From assembly GCA_945861635.1 (NCBI GenBank), contig CAMAWH010000018.1, positions 17,612 through 81,611 of the forward strand: a stretch of 64,000 bases of DNA, in the 5' to 3' direction. The translations under genes were made by a program, and so were the position numbers. Shown piece by piece: positions 52,648-62,166 of the stretch; within the stretch, counting starts at the first letter, position 1, and the number at the start of each line of letters is the position of its first letter. Source of the DNA: Klebsiella pneumoniae. GTDB taxonomy: Bacteria > Myxococcota_A > UBA796 > SXON01. The notes under the pieces were generated by a model that was given only the letters and a program-made list of their open reading frames with translations, was not told the DNA's origin and made no database searches.

Positions 52648-54141
52648 TCACCCCGCCCGTCGTAGGCGGATGGTGAACCTCGCCCCCTTCCCATCGGCGC
52701 TATCCACGGCGATTTTCCCCTTGTGCGCCACCGCTATCGCTCGCACGATCGACAGCCCCAAACCGCTCCCCTCCGTGCGTCGGGAGAGCAGACTGTCGGC
52801 ACGGTAGAACTTCTCAAACACATACCGCCTTTCTGTGATTGGAATTCCCGGCCCATCATCGCTCACCGACAGCGCCACCCACTTCCCATCGACCAGGGCC
52901 GCCACCACAATGTGCACGTCGTCCCCTCCATACTTCCGGGCGTTGCCGAGCAGGTTCAGCAGCGCCTCGGCCAGCGCCTCCGCATCGGCGACAACCGGCG
53001 GCAAATCCACGGGTACCCGGACCTCCACATTCGCGACTCCATGCAGGTCGTAGGCCCGAAACGCCGTCAGCGCCTTCTGGACGATGTCCACCGGTCGGGC
53101 GACCTCGAATTCGTACACCCTCCGCCCCGCTTCCATTCGCGCCCATGACAAGACGCGCTCAATCTTCCTTGACAAACGCTCACTCTCCGTTGCGATGATG
53201 TCAAGGCACTCCTGAACCTTGTCCGGGTCGGTCACCCGTCCGGATTGCAGCGTTTCGATGAACAGGCGAATGGAGGTGAGGGGAGTGCGCAGCTCATGGG
53301 AAATATTGGAGACGAAGTCCGTTTGCAGGCGCGATAGGCGCACTTGTTGGACGACGGCCCTACCCATCAACACGACACCGCTTACGACGGCCGCCACCAA
53401 CAGGCCGACGATCCACAGGTACCGCGAGTCCGTTGGCGCGCCGCTCTCTGGAGCCTCGACGACGATGCGCCAATGCTCGAAAGGCGTCGCCATGGCGCGG
53501 TCCACGATCGGTTCGCTCTCCACGATCCGTTCTGCCAGATCACGGCGTAATTCCTCGAAACTCACGGCATCTCCCGCTGGATCGGCGCGGGTGGTTCGGA
53601 GCCGATAGACCGCGCGCTCCTTCGGAAAAAGGCGACCGACGATTTCCGTCACCACGACGGCATCGAGCACGTCGGCGTCAATTCCGTACGCGACAATCAG
53701 ACCTTCGCGCACGCGCGAGACGGCAATCGTTTCCGCGCCGCCCGACAACGTGAAGAAGCTCACCGGTGACGACTCCGAGAGCAGCGCGGCGGCGATGGCT
53801 ACGTCCGGCGGAACGTCGGGGTCCGTCGCGAGCCACGCCTCACGCACGACGCCGCCGCGCGCGCGAAGCGACCCGACGGCGGCGTCGAGTTCCTCGGCGG
53901 TGAGGGCTTGCAAACCGCGCCGCAACCGCGCGTCCTCCTCCGCCAGTTTGGCGAGAACACCGGATTCAAGCTCGCGCGATTGCAAGATGTAGCGATCGTG
54001 GAGGCGCGCTTCTGCGGCATCGCGTTGCGTCTTCACGCCTGCGAGACCGTATCCGGCCAGCGCAATCGTGGGCCCGACAACGAGCACGACGAGAAACCAG
54101 AACACGCGCCGACGGGCGATGGATTCGCCGAGAGGGGCCAT
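52648..54141 (-). CDS. Sensor histidine kinase, orphan
   Basis: 497 residues. TM1 (about 12-34) and TM2 (about 241-262) enclose a 200-residue periplasmic sensor. HisKA has the phospho-His in SHELRTPLTS (His282). The HATPase domain has the N box LLNLLGNARKYGG, G1 DDGPGIP, F box FEKFYR and G2 TEGSGLGLSIV. It should detect an extracytoplasmic signal and phosphorylate a response regulator. No regulator gene is adjacent, so the partner lies elsewhere. It diverges from the radical SAM gene across 50 bp. Confidence 0.94.
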   Translation of the reverse strand: MAPLGESIARRRVFWFLVVLVVGPTIALAGYGLAGVKTQRDAAEARLHDRYILQSRELESGVLAKLAEEDARLRRGLQALTAEELDAAVGSLRARGGVVREAWLATDPDVPPDVAIAAALLSESSPVSFFTLSGGAETIAVSRVREGLIVAYGIDADVLDAVVVTEIVGRLFPKERAVYRLRTTRADPAGDAVSFEELRRDLAERIVESEPIVDRAMATPFEHWRIVVEAPESGAPTDSRYLWIVGLLVAAVVSGVVLMGRAVVQQVRLSRLQTDFVSNISHELRTPLTSIRLFIETLQSGRVTDPDKVQECLDIIATESERLSRKIERVLSWARMEAGRRVYEFEVARPVDIVQKALTAFRAYDLHGVANVEVRVPVDLPPVVADAEALAEALLNLLGNARKYGGDDVHIVVAALVDGKWVALSVSDDGPGIPITERRYVFEKFYRADSLLSRRTEGSGLGLSIVRAIAVAHKGKIAVDSADGKGARFTIRLRRAG

Positions 54142-54191
54142 CCGCCCGCACGTATCGCGCCGCCGCTCCCGATTCGGATTAGGCGCGCAGC

Positions 54192-56744
54192 ATGAACCTC
54201 ACCCGTCCGTTGACCGATGAAATTCTGGCGCGAGTGGAAAAACCCTCCCGCTACCTCGGCAGTGAGGTGAACAGCGTCCACAAGACGAACCCAGAGATCC
54301 GCCTGGCGCTCGTTTTTCCGGACCTGTACGACCTCGGCCTCGGCAATCTGGGCCTGCACATCCTGTACGCCATCCTGAACAAACTCGAATGGTGCTGGGC
54401 GGAACGCGTGTATTCGCCGGCCAAGGACATGGAAGCTGCGCTTCGGTCGCGTGGCCTGCCGATGTTTGCGGTTGAATCGAAGGACAGCCTCGACTCTTTC
54501 GATGGCATCGGCTTCACACTCCAAAGTGAGCTGACCTTCACGAACATTCTCAACATTCTCGACCTGTCGGGGATCTCGCTTCGTACTTGCGATCGGAAAG
54601 AGAGCGACCCGCTGACATTCGCCGGCGGTCCCGCCGTGTTCAATCCGGAGCCGCTCGCCCACTTCATGGACTTCTTTGTCTTTGGAGACGGAGAAGAGGT
54701 GGTCGTCGAGATCGCCGAACTGTTGCGAACCGTCAAGGGTCGTGACGCACGGCTGCACGCTCTCTCGAAAATGGAAGGCGTTTATGTGCCCGCCTTGTAC
54801 CCGATGGAGACGCTTCCGGACGGGCGCATCCTGCCCCCGCTCGACGCGCCTCGCATCCGGAAACGGACCGTGGATTCTCTCAAAGCAGAGGATTTTCCGG
54901 TCGACTATATCGTGCCCTACACCGAACAGGTACACGACCGCGTCTCGCTCGAGGTGCTCCGGGGATGCACGCAAGGCTGCCGCTTCTGTCAGGCAGGCAT
55001 GACGACGCGTCCGGTGCGGGAGCGCACGATCGACGACGTGGAAATGCTGATGAAGCGTTCGATCGCGGCCACGGGGTACGAGGAGGTCTCGCTCGTTTCG
55101 CTGTCCACGTGTGACCACTCGCGCGTGCGGAATCTGGTGGAACGTACGGTTGCCATCGCGAAGGAAGATCACATTACCGTCTCTCTTCCCAGTTTACGGC
55201 TCGATAGTTTTTCTGTTGAGCTTGCGGACATGGTCGCGGACACTCGGCGAACCGGCCTGACGTTTGCCCCCGAGGCCGCGTCTCCCAGGCTGCGCGCCGT
55301 CATCAACAAGTGGATTCCCGACGAGGATCTCATCGAGATGTCGTCGCAAGCGTGGAAGCGCGGATGGGACCACGTGAAAATGTACTTCATGATCGGGCTG
55401 CCGACCGAGCGAGACGAAGACGTTCTCGCCATAGCTGACCTCTGCGCACGCACGCTTGTGGTTGGACGAAAGCTGAATAATAAGGCTAACGTTCACACCG
55501 GCGTCAGTACGTTCGTCCCCAAACCGTTCACGCCCTTCCAGTGGGCCGCGCAAATCGGGCTGGAGGAGACGGAGCGGCGGCAGCGCATGCTCTCGCAGAA
55601 GTTGAAGGAGGTGAGGGGAGTGAAGTTTGGCCGCGGAAACGCGCGCGAGACGTTTTTGGAGGGGCTCGTCTCCCGCGCCGATCGGCGTGGCGGCGACTTG
55701 ATTGAGGCGGCGTTCCGGCGGGGCGCTCGATTCGACGCGTGGACCGAATTCCTCGACTGGAACGCGTGGACCGGTGCGATCGAGGAGACGGGCTACGACT
55801 GCGAAGGCGCGCTGCGAGAGCGCGATCTGCACGAGCGCCTGCCATGGGATCACATCGACATCCACATTCCGAAGCAGTGGTTCGTGGACGACTGGCTCCG
55901 CGCCACGGAGCTGAAGCACGCCCCCGATTGCCGAGCACACAAGTGCCACAAGTGCGGCGTCATCGACGTCAAGCGCGATCTCTGTGCGCATATGTTGCGC
56001 AACAGCATCGACGGGCGAAAGGAAGAACGGGTGTGGGAACGGGCGCCGAGTCCGCCGTACGTGGAACCGCCACCCGTTCAACGCATCCGTTTCCGCATCG
56101 GTCGCACCGGAAACGCGCGCTTTCTCGGCCATCTCGAATTTCAGGACGCGTGGATCCGGGCCTTACGCCGCGCGCGCGCGCCCATGTCGTGGAGCCAGGG
56201 GTTTCATCAGCACCCGCGCATGAATTTCTCCGCCGCGCTGCCGGTCGGTGAGGAATCCGTCGGGGAGTATCTGGACGTCGTGCTCACCGCGTCTGTCGTC
56301 CCGAGCGAGTTGGCGAGGCGCCTCCGCTCCGTGGCCCCGCCGGACTTCCTCGTCCTCGGCGCCGGTGAGGTGCCCGTGAACGCCCCAGGATTGATGGGTG
56401 AAATCGCGGGCGTGGACTACCTCGTCTTCACGACGGCGAGCGTGGACGCACTACGGACGGCGGCCTGGTCGCTCCTGGAGGCCACCACGCTTCCCGTCAA
56501 CCGACGGTCGAAGTCGGGGGAGATCACCGTGGACGTGCGGCCCATGATTCGCCGGTTGTCCATCCGTGACGACGCCACCATCGAGCTCAACGTGCAGGAC
56601 CACGCCGGCCGCCCAGGAAAAGCCAAGGAGATCATCACGCTGCTCGGCCTGCCGATGGAGGCCGTGCGGGTGCTGCGGCAGGACGTTTATGTACGTGAAG
56701 GCGAGACTCTTGCGAGCCCCGCCCTCCATTTCGCGCCGATGTAA
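54192..56744 (+). CDS. B12-binding/radical SAM protein fused to a DUF2344 domain
   Basis: 850 residues from ATG 54192. Residues about 30-180 form a Rossmann-like B12-binding-type domain. The radical SAM core has the Fe-S cluster motif RGCTQGCRFCQAG with Cys259, 263 and 266, then PSLRLDSFS and MIGLPTERDEDV. A KCHKCGVIDV segment follows near 580. The last 215 residues (QRIRFRIGRTGNARFLGHLEFQ onward) match DUF2344, which is a separate protein in many bacteria. Fused forms are known in deltaproteobacterial lineages as I recall. The reaction is unknown; proximity to ribosome genes in other genomes has led to a suggested RNA-modification role. Confidence 0.85.
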   Translation: MNLTRPLTDEILARVEKPSRYLGSEVNSVHKTNPEIRLALVFPDLYDLGLGNLGLHILYAILNKLEWCWAERVYSPAKDMEAALRSRGLPMFAVESKDSLDSFDGIGFTLQSELTFTNILNILDLSGISLRTCDRKESDPLTFAGGPAVFNPEPLAHFMDFFVFGDGEEVVVEIAELLRTVKGRDARLHALSKMEGVYVPALYPMETLPDGRILPPLDAPRIRKRTVDSLKAEDFPVDYIVPYTEQVHDRVSLEVLRGCTQGCRFCQAGMTTRPVRERTIDDVEMLMKRSIAATGYEEVSLVSLSTCDHSRVRNLVERTVAIAKEDHITVSLPSLRLDSFSVELADMVADTRRTGLTFAPEAASPRLRAVINKWIPDEDLIEMSSQAWKRGWDHVKMYFMIGLPTERDEDVLAIADLCARTLVVGRKLNNKANVHTGVSTFVPKPFTPFQWAAQIGLEETERRQRMLSQKLKEVRGVKFGRGNARETFLEGLVSRADRRGGDLIEAAFRRGARFDAWTEFLDWNAWTGAIEETGYDCEGALRERDLHERLPWDHIDIHIPKQWFVDDWLRATELKHAPDCRAHKCHKCGVIDVKRDLCAHMLRNSIDGRKEERVWERAPSPPYVEPPPVQRIRFRIGRTGNARFLGHLEFQDAWIRALRRARAPMSWSQGFHQHPRMNFSAALPVGEESVGEYLDVVLTASVVPSELARRLRSVAPPDFLVLGAGEVPVNAPGLMGEIAGVDYLVFTTASVDALRTAAWSLLEATTLPVNRRSKSGEITVDVRPMIRRLSIRDDATIELNVQDHAGRPGKAKEIITLLGLPMEAVRVLRQDVYVREGETLASPALHFAPM

Positions 56745-56757
56745 TCGGGCGTTCCGC

Positions 56758-58509
56758 TCAGCGAACGAGCGTAATGTCCTGCGACGCGGTGTTTCCGGCA
56801 CCGTCCTTCGACGAAATCGTCAGCGTCAGCGAGGCGACGCTGCGCGGAACCCGCACGACCACCCGGTGAGAGAACGTCATCGTGGCGTCCGCCGCGCGGG
56901 GCGTGCCCGCGGCGTCAACGGCTTGCGTGTCCGCCTCGACATTCGTCGTCCAGGTGACGGCAAAGCGCATGCTCTTGCCAATCCGCGCGGACAGGACCGG
57001 ACTGAGTTCGACGGGGGGCACCGTGGCCGGCGCCTTGTACTTCAGCGCTTCCACGGGGTTGATTTCGCCAGCGCCGTAGCTGGTGTCGTAGCCGGGCGTG
57101 CCGAGATCTGTCGCGGTGAGCGTGATGGCGTCACGAATCTCGTTGCCATCGTGCACGCCCTTGGACAGCAGCATGGCGATGAGCGCGGAGACCTGCGGCG
57201 CCGCGAACGACGTCCCGGAACCCCACGAATACGCCCAGGAATCCTTGGCGATTTCGGTTTCCGCGATGATGCCGTCCATGTAGCCATCCCCATCCTGGTC
57301 GACGGTCATGTCTCCGCCGGGAGCGACGATGTCGAGGGAGCTGCCGCGGTTCGAGTAGTAGGCGACGTCGTGGTTGAGGTCGGTAGCGCCGACCGCGATG
57401 ACGCTGTCGTACTGGGCCGGATAGCTCAGGGTGTCCGGGGACTTGTTGTTGCCCGAAGAGGCAACGACATACACGCCGTTTGCCTGTGCGTAGTCACACG
57501 CTTCGTGGACGATCTCGGCCGGCGATTCCGACCCCATGCTCAGGTTGATGATGTGCGCGCCGTTGTCCACCGCCCAGCGGATGGCCTCCGCGATCGTGTC
57601 ACTGTTCGCGACGAACGTCTTTTCATCCGCGTCGTAATACGCAACGCGAATGGGCAGAATGCGCGCGTCGTACGCCATGCCCACCGTGCCGATGTGGTTG
57701 TCGGTTTTCTGGGCGATGATGCCGGCGACAAACGCCCCATGAGAAAATCCGGCGACGTCCGCGCCTTCGTCCGTAGCGTCCTCGTCCTTGTCCACGAAGT
57801 CGTAGCCCGTCTCAAGCGCCGTGAGGCCGTCCATGTTGCTCTTGGAGACGCCCGAGTCGATAACGGCGATGAGCACGCCCGCGCCGGTCGACGTGGACCA
57901 CGCCTCAGGAATCGCCATCGTCTGCATGTTCCATTGCAACGGGTAGTACTCGTCGGTCGGCGTTCCGTGCACCTTGTTGCGGATGACCGGCTCGACATAG
58001 ACGATCTCGTCGAAGTCTTCCAGGGCCGTCGTCAGGTCGTCAAGCGAGCAATCACACTCGACACCCATGGCCGATTTGAGGCCGTTGACCGCGAGCAGTT
58101 TCTTGACCGAGGGCCGCGTGACATGGCGCGCACCGCGCACCTTGAGTTGGCCGAGGGCATCGTCGAGGTCGGGGATGTTCGTCATCAGACCGCCACCCGC
58201 GTCGATCTCGACACCCTCCGCCACGTCGTCCGCAAGGCGAATCACGAAGTGACCGGGCACCGCGTCAGCATAAAGGCTGGCGCGTTGGTTGGGGTTTCCG
58301 TCTTTCGGCGGTACCGGTACCGCGTCTTTTACGTTGGCCGGGGTCTCCGAAGGAACGCCGGCGCCGTCGGCGGCGCAGCCGCCGTCTCCGAGGCCGGTAG
58401 CAGAACCCGCGGTACCGCGACCGCTGAGGCGACCGCTGGCTTCAAGGGCGGCAACGGCACCAACTAGGCCGAGGCCGATAAACAGACTTATGCGAAAACG
58501 GGGATTCAC
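56758..58509 (-). CDS. Subtilisin-like (S8) serine protease, exported
   Basis: 583 residues from GTG 58509, which has a strong AGGAGG site 5 bp upstream; upstream in-frame codons are not signal-like. A hydrophobic signal (ISLFIGLGLVGAVAAL) and low-complexity Gly/Ser linker lead to a propeptide-like region, then the S8 domain with Asp218 in AVIDSGV, His257 in FSHGAFVAG, Asn354 in SSGNN and Ser434 in SGTSFAAPQV. DQDGDGYMDG inserts a likely calcium loop. The C-terminal 95 residues are a beta-sandwich. The usual GHGTHVAG is altered at two positions but the His is present. Probably secreted. Confidence 0.88.
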   Translation of the reverse strand: MNPRFRISLFIGLGLVGAVAALEASGRLSGRGTAGSATGLGDGGCAADGAGVPSETPANVKDAVPVPPKDGNPNQRASLYADAVPGHFVIRLADDVAEGVEIDAGGGLMTNIPDLDDALGQLKVRGARHVTRPSVKKLLAVNGLKSAMGVECDCSLDDLTTALEDFDEIVYVEPVIRNKVHGTPTDEYYPLQWNMQTMAIPEAWSTSTGAGVLIAVIDSGVSKSNMDGLTALETGYDFVDKDEDATDEGADVAGFSHGAFVAGIIAQKTDNHIGTVGMAYDARILPIRVAYYDADEKTFVANSDTIAEAIRWAVDNGAHIINLSMGSESPAEIVHEACDYAQANGVYVVASSGNNKSPDTLSYPAQYDSVIAVGATDLNHDVAYYSNRGSSLDIVAPGGDMTVDQDGDGYMDGIIAETEIAKDSWAYSWGSGTSFAAPQVSALIAMLLSKGVHDGNEIRDAITLTATDLGTPGYDTSYGAGEINPVEALKYKAPATVPPVELSPVLSARIGKSMRFAVTWTTNVEADTQAVDAAGTPRAADATMTFSHRVVVRVPRSVASLTLTISSKDGAGNTASQDITLVR

Positions 58510-58605
58510 GAAACCTCCTGAGGGTTGAGTGGAGCGAGGACCGAGGCCAGTGTAAAGCCAGTCACGCATCGTGACAAGCCGTGACAACTAAAAAGAACGC
58601 GCTTC

Positions 58606-59427
58606 CTATCCGCTCACCCATCGTACGAGGCTGGGCGCCACCCAGCCTTCCCACATCGCCCCGATCGTCACCAGCACGATGGCGGTGCCGACCATCGCGC
58701 CGACCGACCGAACAACGGACTGAAGCACCGGCGAGTCCAGGGCGTGGCGCTGAACGCCGCGACTCAAAAACACTCCGGCCAACCCGGCGAGTGTGTACGC
58801 ACATCCCTCCATCGCCATGTGTGGCGCACAGGCCGACATCACGCGGAGGAAGCTCTCAATTGTGCCCGGGCCCCCGTCGGTGGCCCATCGCCGAGCAAGC
58901 ACGGCGAACGTGGCCCCCCACACGCTCGCGTTCCACGCGATCGCCAGCATGACGCCGCCGTGCCGGAACGGGAGCGCGATGAGGAGGAAGAAGAAGAGTA
59001 CGTAGAGGTTCGCGACGAACAGCGGCCCCGCCCCGCCGAATCTCAGTTGACGAAAATCCGCGTCGTGCGGGATGGGCACTTGATGGGAAAAGAGCAGTTC
59101 GACGCGTTCCAGCGGAAGGGAGAGCGCCAGCACCGCAAAACCGAGAAAGGTACCGAGAAACAACGCCCCCAACTGTGCAGTGAGGCGAGCATTCGCGCGC
59201 GTTGGCGCCTCTCCTCTGTCCACGATCGCCCGTCGGTTCGCGTCGAGGAGACGCTCGATCGAGTCCTCAGCACTGATCGCCGCGAGAAACACGGACACAA
59301 GGCTTGCCTCCTGCGGAAAGAGCCACCCGGCGGCCGCGACGCCGATCACGGCGATGACGACGCCTTCGATCAACAGGTGGGGTACCCCGGGCACGCCGTC
59401 CCGGTAAAAGCCTCGCAGCGCCAGCAA
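58606..59427 (-). CDS. Polytopic membrane protein, SpoIIM/DUF95-like
   Basis: About 273 residues from TTG 59427, chosen because an AGGTG lies 6 bp upstream; GTG 59394 and TTG 59448 are alternatives. Helices near 15-32, 87-105, 135-155, 160-175, 195-212 and 240-262. The C-terminal motif APHMAMEGCAYTLAGLAGV resembles the PHG-x-x-E signature of stage II sporulation protein M family. In non-sporulating bacteria such proteins are of unknown role. It diverges from the acyl-CoA dehydrogenase with a gap of about 56 bp. Confidence 0.55.
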   Translation of the reverse strand: MLALRGFYRDGVPGVPHLLIEGVVIAVIGVAAAGWLFPQEASLVSVFLAAISAEDSIERLLDANRRAIVDRGEAPTRANARLTAQLGALFLGTFLGFAVLALSLPLERVELLFSHQVPIPHDADFRQLRFGGAGPLFVANLYVLFFFLLIALPFRHGGVMLAIAWNASVWGATFAVLARRWATDGGPGTIESFLRVMSACAPHMAMEGCAYTLAGLAGVFLSRGVQRHALDSPVLQSVVRSVGAMVGTAIVLVTIGAMWEGWVAPSLVRWVSG

Positions 59428-59483
59428 CGGGTCACCTCGCTCCGGCAAGTATCGGTTACGAGGGCGCGCCGCCCGGTGGATCC

Positions 59484-60626
59484 ATGTTCGTGTTGTCGGA
59501 GGAGCAGGAGGCACTCGCCAGCGCGGCTCGTTCCGCAGCGGCGGAGATCCTTGCTCCCACCGTGAAGGAAGACGACGAAAGAGAGCATTTTCGCGTCGAA
59601 CACTTCCGGGCGCTCGGCGCTGCAGGCTTGTGCGGCGTGCAGACGGCGGAGGCCTACGGCGGACTCGGCATGGGGTACGTCGAATACTCCGTCGTGCTCG
59701 AGGAGATTGCAAAGGTTTCTCCATCGTATGCGGTATGCGTTGCCGTCAACGGACTGCCGCAGGTCATCCTCTCGCAATACGGCACTGAGGCGCAGAAGCA
59801 GCGTTGGATGCCGGATCTGTCGGCTGGGCGGGCATTGGGCGCGTTTGCGCTCTCGGAGCCGGGCAGCGGATCCGACGCCGCATCGCTACGCACCACGGCC
59901 ATTCGGGATGGCGCGCAGTACGTACTCAACGGAACGAAATTCTGGATCACACACGGCGGCTATGCCGATGTTTACGTACTCATGGCGCGTACTGGAGGGC
60001 CCGGACCCAAGGGAGTGAGCGCCTTCCTCGTCCATGGTGACACGCCCGGCCTGTCATTCGGCAAGAAGGAAGAGAAGATGGGCCTGCGGGCTTCTCCTAC
60101 CGTGGAATTGATCCTGCAGGATGCGCGTGTACCGGCGGAGAACCTGCTTGCGGAGGAAGGCGCTGGGTTCAACGTGGCAATGAGCGCGCTCGACAGCGGC
60201 CGGATCACCATCGGCGCGACCAGCGTCGGGCTCGCTCAGGCATGTCTCGACGTGGCCGCCGGATATGCGGTGCAACGCCGGCAGTTCGATACCGCGATCA
60301 TCGATTTCCAGGGCGTCGGCTTCCTGCTGGCCGACATGGCATGCAAGGTGGAGGCAGCTCGCCTGCTTGTGCACAAGGCGGCGTGGCTGCGCGACCGCGC
60401 GCTCCACTTCAGCTCCATTGCCGCGATGGCAAAATGCGTCGCGACGGACACGGCGATGGCCGTGTCAACCGACGCCGTGCAGGTGCTGGGTGGGTACGGC
60501 TACACGCGCGAATATCCCGTAGAACGCCTGATGCGGGACGCCAAGGTCATGCAAATCGTCGAGGGAACCAATCAGGTGCAGCGCGTCGTGATCGCTCGCC
60601 ACCTCAAGCGGTTGCACGGCGGCTGA
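59484..60626 (+). CDS. Acyl-CoA dehydrogenase
   Basis: 380 residues from ATG 59484, the typical length. The N-terminal helical domain is followed by the flavin motif AFALSEPGSGSDAASLRTTA, VLNGTKFWITHGGYADVYVLMAR, and a C-terminal helical domain with QVLGGYGYTREYPVERLMRDAKVMQIVEGTNQVQ, where the Glu of IVEGTN is the expected catalytic base. It should oxidise acyl-CoA at C2-C3 with electron transfer flavoprotein as acceptor; the chain length is not readable. No other beta-oxidation gene is adjacent. Confidence 0.94.
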   Translation: MFVLSEEQEALASAARSAAAEILAPTVKEDDEREHFRVEHFRALGAAGLCGVQTAEAYGGLGMGYVEYSVVLEEIAKVSPSYAVCVAVNGLPQVILSQYGTEAQKQRWMPDLSAGRALGAFALSEPGSGSDAASLRTTAIRDGAQYVLNGTKFWITHGGYADVYVLMARTGGPGPKGVSAFLVHGDTPGLSFGKKEEKMGLRASPTVELILQDARVPAENLLAEEGAGFNVAMSALDSGRITIGATSVGLAQACLDVAAGYAVQRRQFDTAIIDFQGVGFLLADMACKVEAARLLVHKAAWLRDRALHFSSIAAMAKCVATDTAMAVSTDAVQVLGGYGYTREYPVERLMRDAKVMQIVEGTNQVQRVVIARHLKRLHGG

Positions 60627-60681
60627 TGCGTTCCGCTCGCCAGTACGGTACTCTACCCGCCCCGCGGAAGACGGTCGTTCG

Positions 60682-62145
60682 ATGAAGGTCTGCCCGATCT
60701 GCCAGAACACATATGAGGACTGGATCGACTTTTGTTTCCAGGATGGCTCCCCGCTAGCGGCGGGGGCGGCCCCTCCCCCTGCCCCCAAGCTTGAGAAGGC
60801 CAAGCCGGCCCCACCATCATCCGCTTTTGACGCCCCGGAGCCGAGAATTGCCGGGGTTGACGCTCCTGAACCGAATCTCGCCAGATTCAAAAAGCCCGCA
60901 GCGCACGCTGTTCCCGACGCGCTTGGCGCACCTGCGCGGCCCCCGGTCCATCGTTCCCGCGCTGGGGCGGATCTCCCCGCCAGTCCGCTCTCGGATGCCG
61001 GCCCCGTTTCGTCGGCGGACACCGCGCTGCGCGCCGCGCCACTCGACGCCGCTGGCGCCGCGGCGGCGGAAGATCTTCCCGCTGCTGTTCCGATCGATGT
61101 TCCGGCGCCGCGCGGAGAGGCGGCGGCAGCGCCGCCGCCTGCGAAGGCCGAGCTGATCTCGATTGAGGAGTCCGAAGACGGCAAGCCCACCGTGCCGATG
61201 TACACGCCGATGCCGGAGCCGGATCTGCCCCGCGGGCGGTCGGTTCTGGATGACGACGAGCCACCCTCCCGACGGAACGCGGTCGTGGCAGCCGGCGGCC
61301 TCGGAATCGTGGCCATCGGTGGAATCGCCGCCCTGTTGGTGATCGGGGCGGTTGGCGGCTGGTGGTACATGAATCACAAGCCCAACCCGGTGCCGAAAGC
61401 GCCGGTGCAGGTGGTGCGGCCGCCCCCGGTAAGGCCTGCGCCGCCTGTGCAGGCGCCTCCGCCACCGCCGCCAATCGCCGTCGCGCCGGCCCCAGTAGAA
61501 CCCGGCCCGGTCGAGCCTGCTCCGGTGGAGCCGACGCCGGTTCCGCCGACCCCAGTCGCCATGCCGACGCCGCCACGGCCCACGCCGCCACGGTCCACGC
61601 CGCCGCGCCCCGGGCCCGCCATTCCTTCGCCCGTCCTGCCGCGTCCGACGCCAAGTGCAACCCCGGTCACACAGGCTGGCTCGACGTCGGAGAATCCCTG
61701 GGGCGCACAGGACGCCGCAAGCTCAGGAGTGTTGAAGATCAACTCCGACCCGGTTGGCGCGAGCATTTACGTCAACGACGAATTGAAGGGTCGCGCTCCA
61801 GTCTCCGTGGATCTGCCGTACGGCCGTCACCGCATCCGCGCTGTGCAGAGCGGCTACAAGACGGAAGTAAGCGACGTGAACCTGTCGGTTCGGGAAATGG
61901 CGATTCCGATGCGGTTGACCGCGGAATTGCAGCAAGGTCAGGTCAATGTCTACGGCCCCGCCGGCGCCACCGTCTGGGTGGACAACCACGACATGGGCCC
62001 GCTCCCCGTCACGGTGCTGGTCACTGAAGGGTTGCGCCAGTTCAAGCTTGCACTTGCCGATGGTACGAGTTGCACCATCTCCAAGGAGGTGCGGTTCGCC
62101 GTGCCTGGCCGCCCGTTCACCGTGAACCTGAGCGGGTGCCAATAG
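60682..62145 (+). CDS. PEGA-domain protein with N-terminal zinc ribbon and Pro-rich linker
   Basis: 487 residues from ATG 60682. The N-terminus MKVCPICQNTYEDWIDFCFQD looks like a zinc ribbon (CxxC plus a later C). A long Pro/Ala-rich cytoplasmic region leads to one membrane helix (about 207-230, Gly/Ile/Val-rich). Outside, a Pro-Thr-rich segment with repeated VEPxPVEP and PTPPRPTPP precedes two PEGA domains (about 345-415 and 416-487, GVLKINSDPVGASIYVNDELKG and a second copy). In Myxococcota, zinc ribbon plus PEGA is a recurrent layout, often with kinases. It is convergent with the next gene. Confidence 0.82.
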   Translation: MKVCPICQNTYEDWIDFCFQDGSPLAAGAAPPPAPKLEKAKPAPPSSAFDAPEPRIAGVDAPEPNLARFKKPAAHAVPDALGAPARPPVHRSRAGADLPASPLSDAGPVSSADTALRAAPLDAAGAAAAEDLPAAVPIDVPAPRGEAAAAPPPAKAELISIEESEDGKPTVPMYTPMPEPDLPRGRSVLDDDEPPSRRNAVVAAGGLGIVAIGGIAALLVIGAVGGWWYMNHKPNPVPKAPVQVVRPPPVRPAPPVQAPPPPPPIAVAPAPVEPGPVEPAPVEPTPVPPTPVAMPTPPRPTPPRSTPPRPGPAIPSPVLPRPTPSATPVTQAGSTSENPWGAQDAASSGVLKINSDPVGASIYVNDELKGRAPVSVDLPYGRHRIRAVQSGYKTEVSDVNLSVREMAIPMRLTAELQQGQVNVYGPAGATVWVDNHDMGPLPVTVLVTEGLRQFKLALADGTSCTISKEVRFAVPGRPFTVNLSGCQ

Positions 62146-62166
62146 CGGCCCGCTACCGCGCGTCGG

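Noticed and set aside
56566..58467. Rightward frame of 633 codons opposite the subtilase
   Set aside because: The subtilase frame has a catalytic triad, signal and ribosome-binding site; this one has only Arg/Val-rich sequence.
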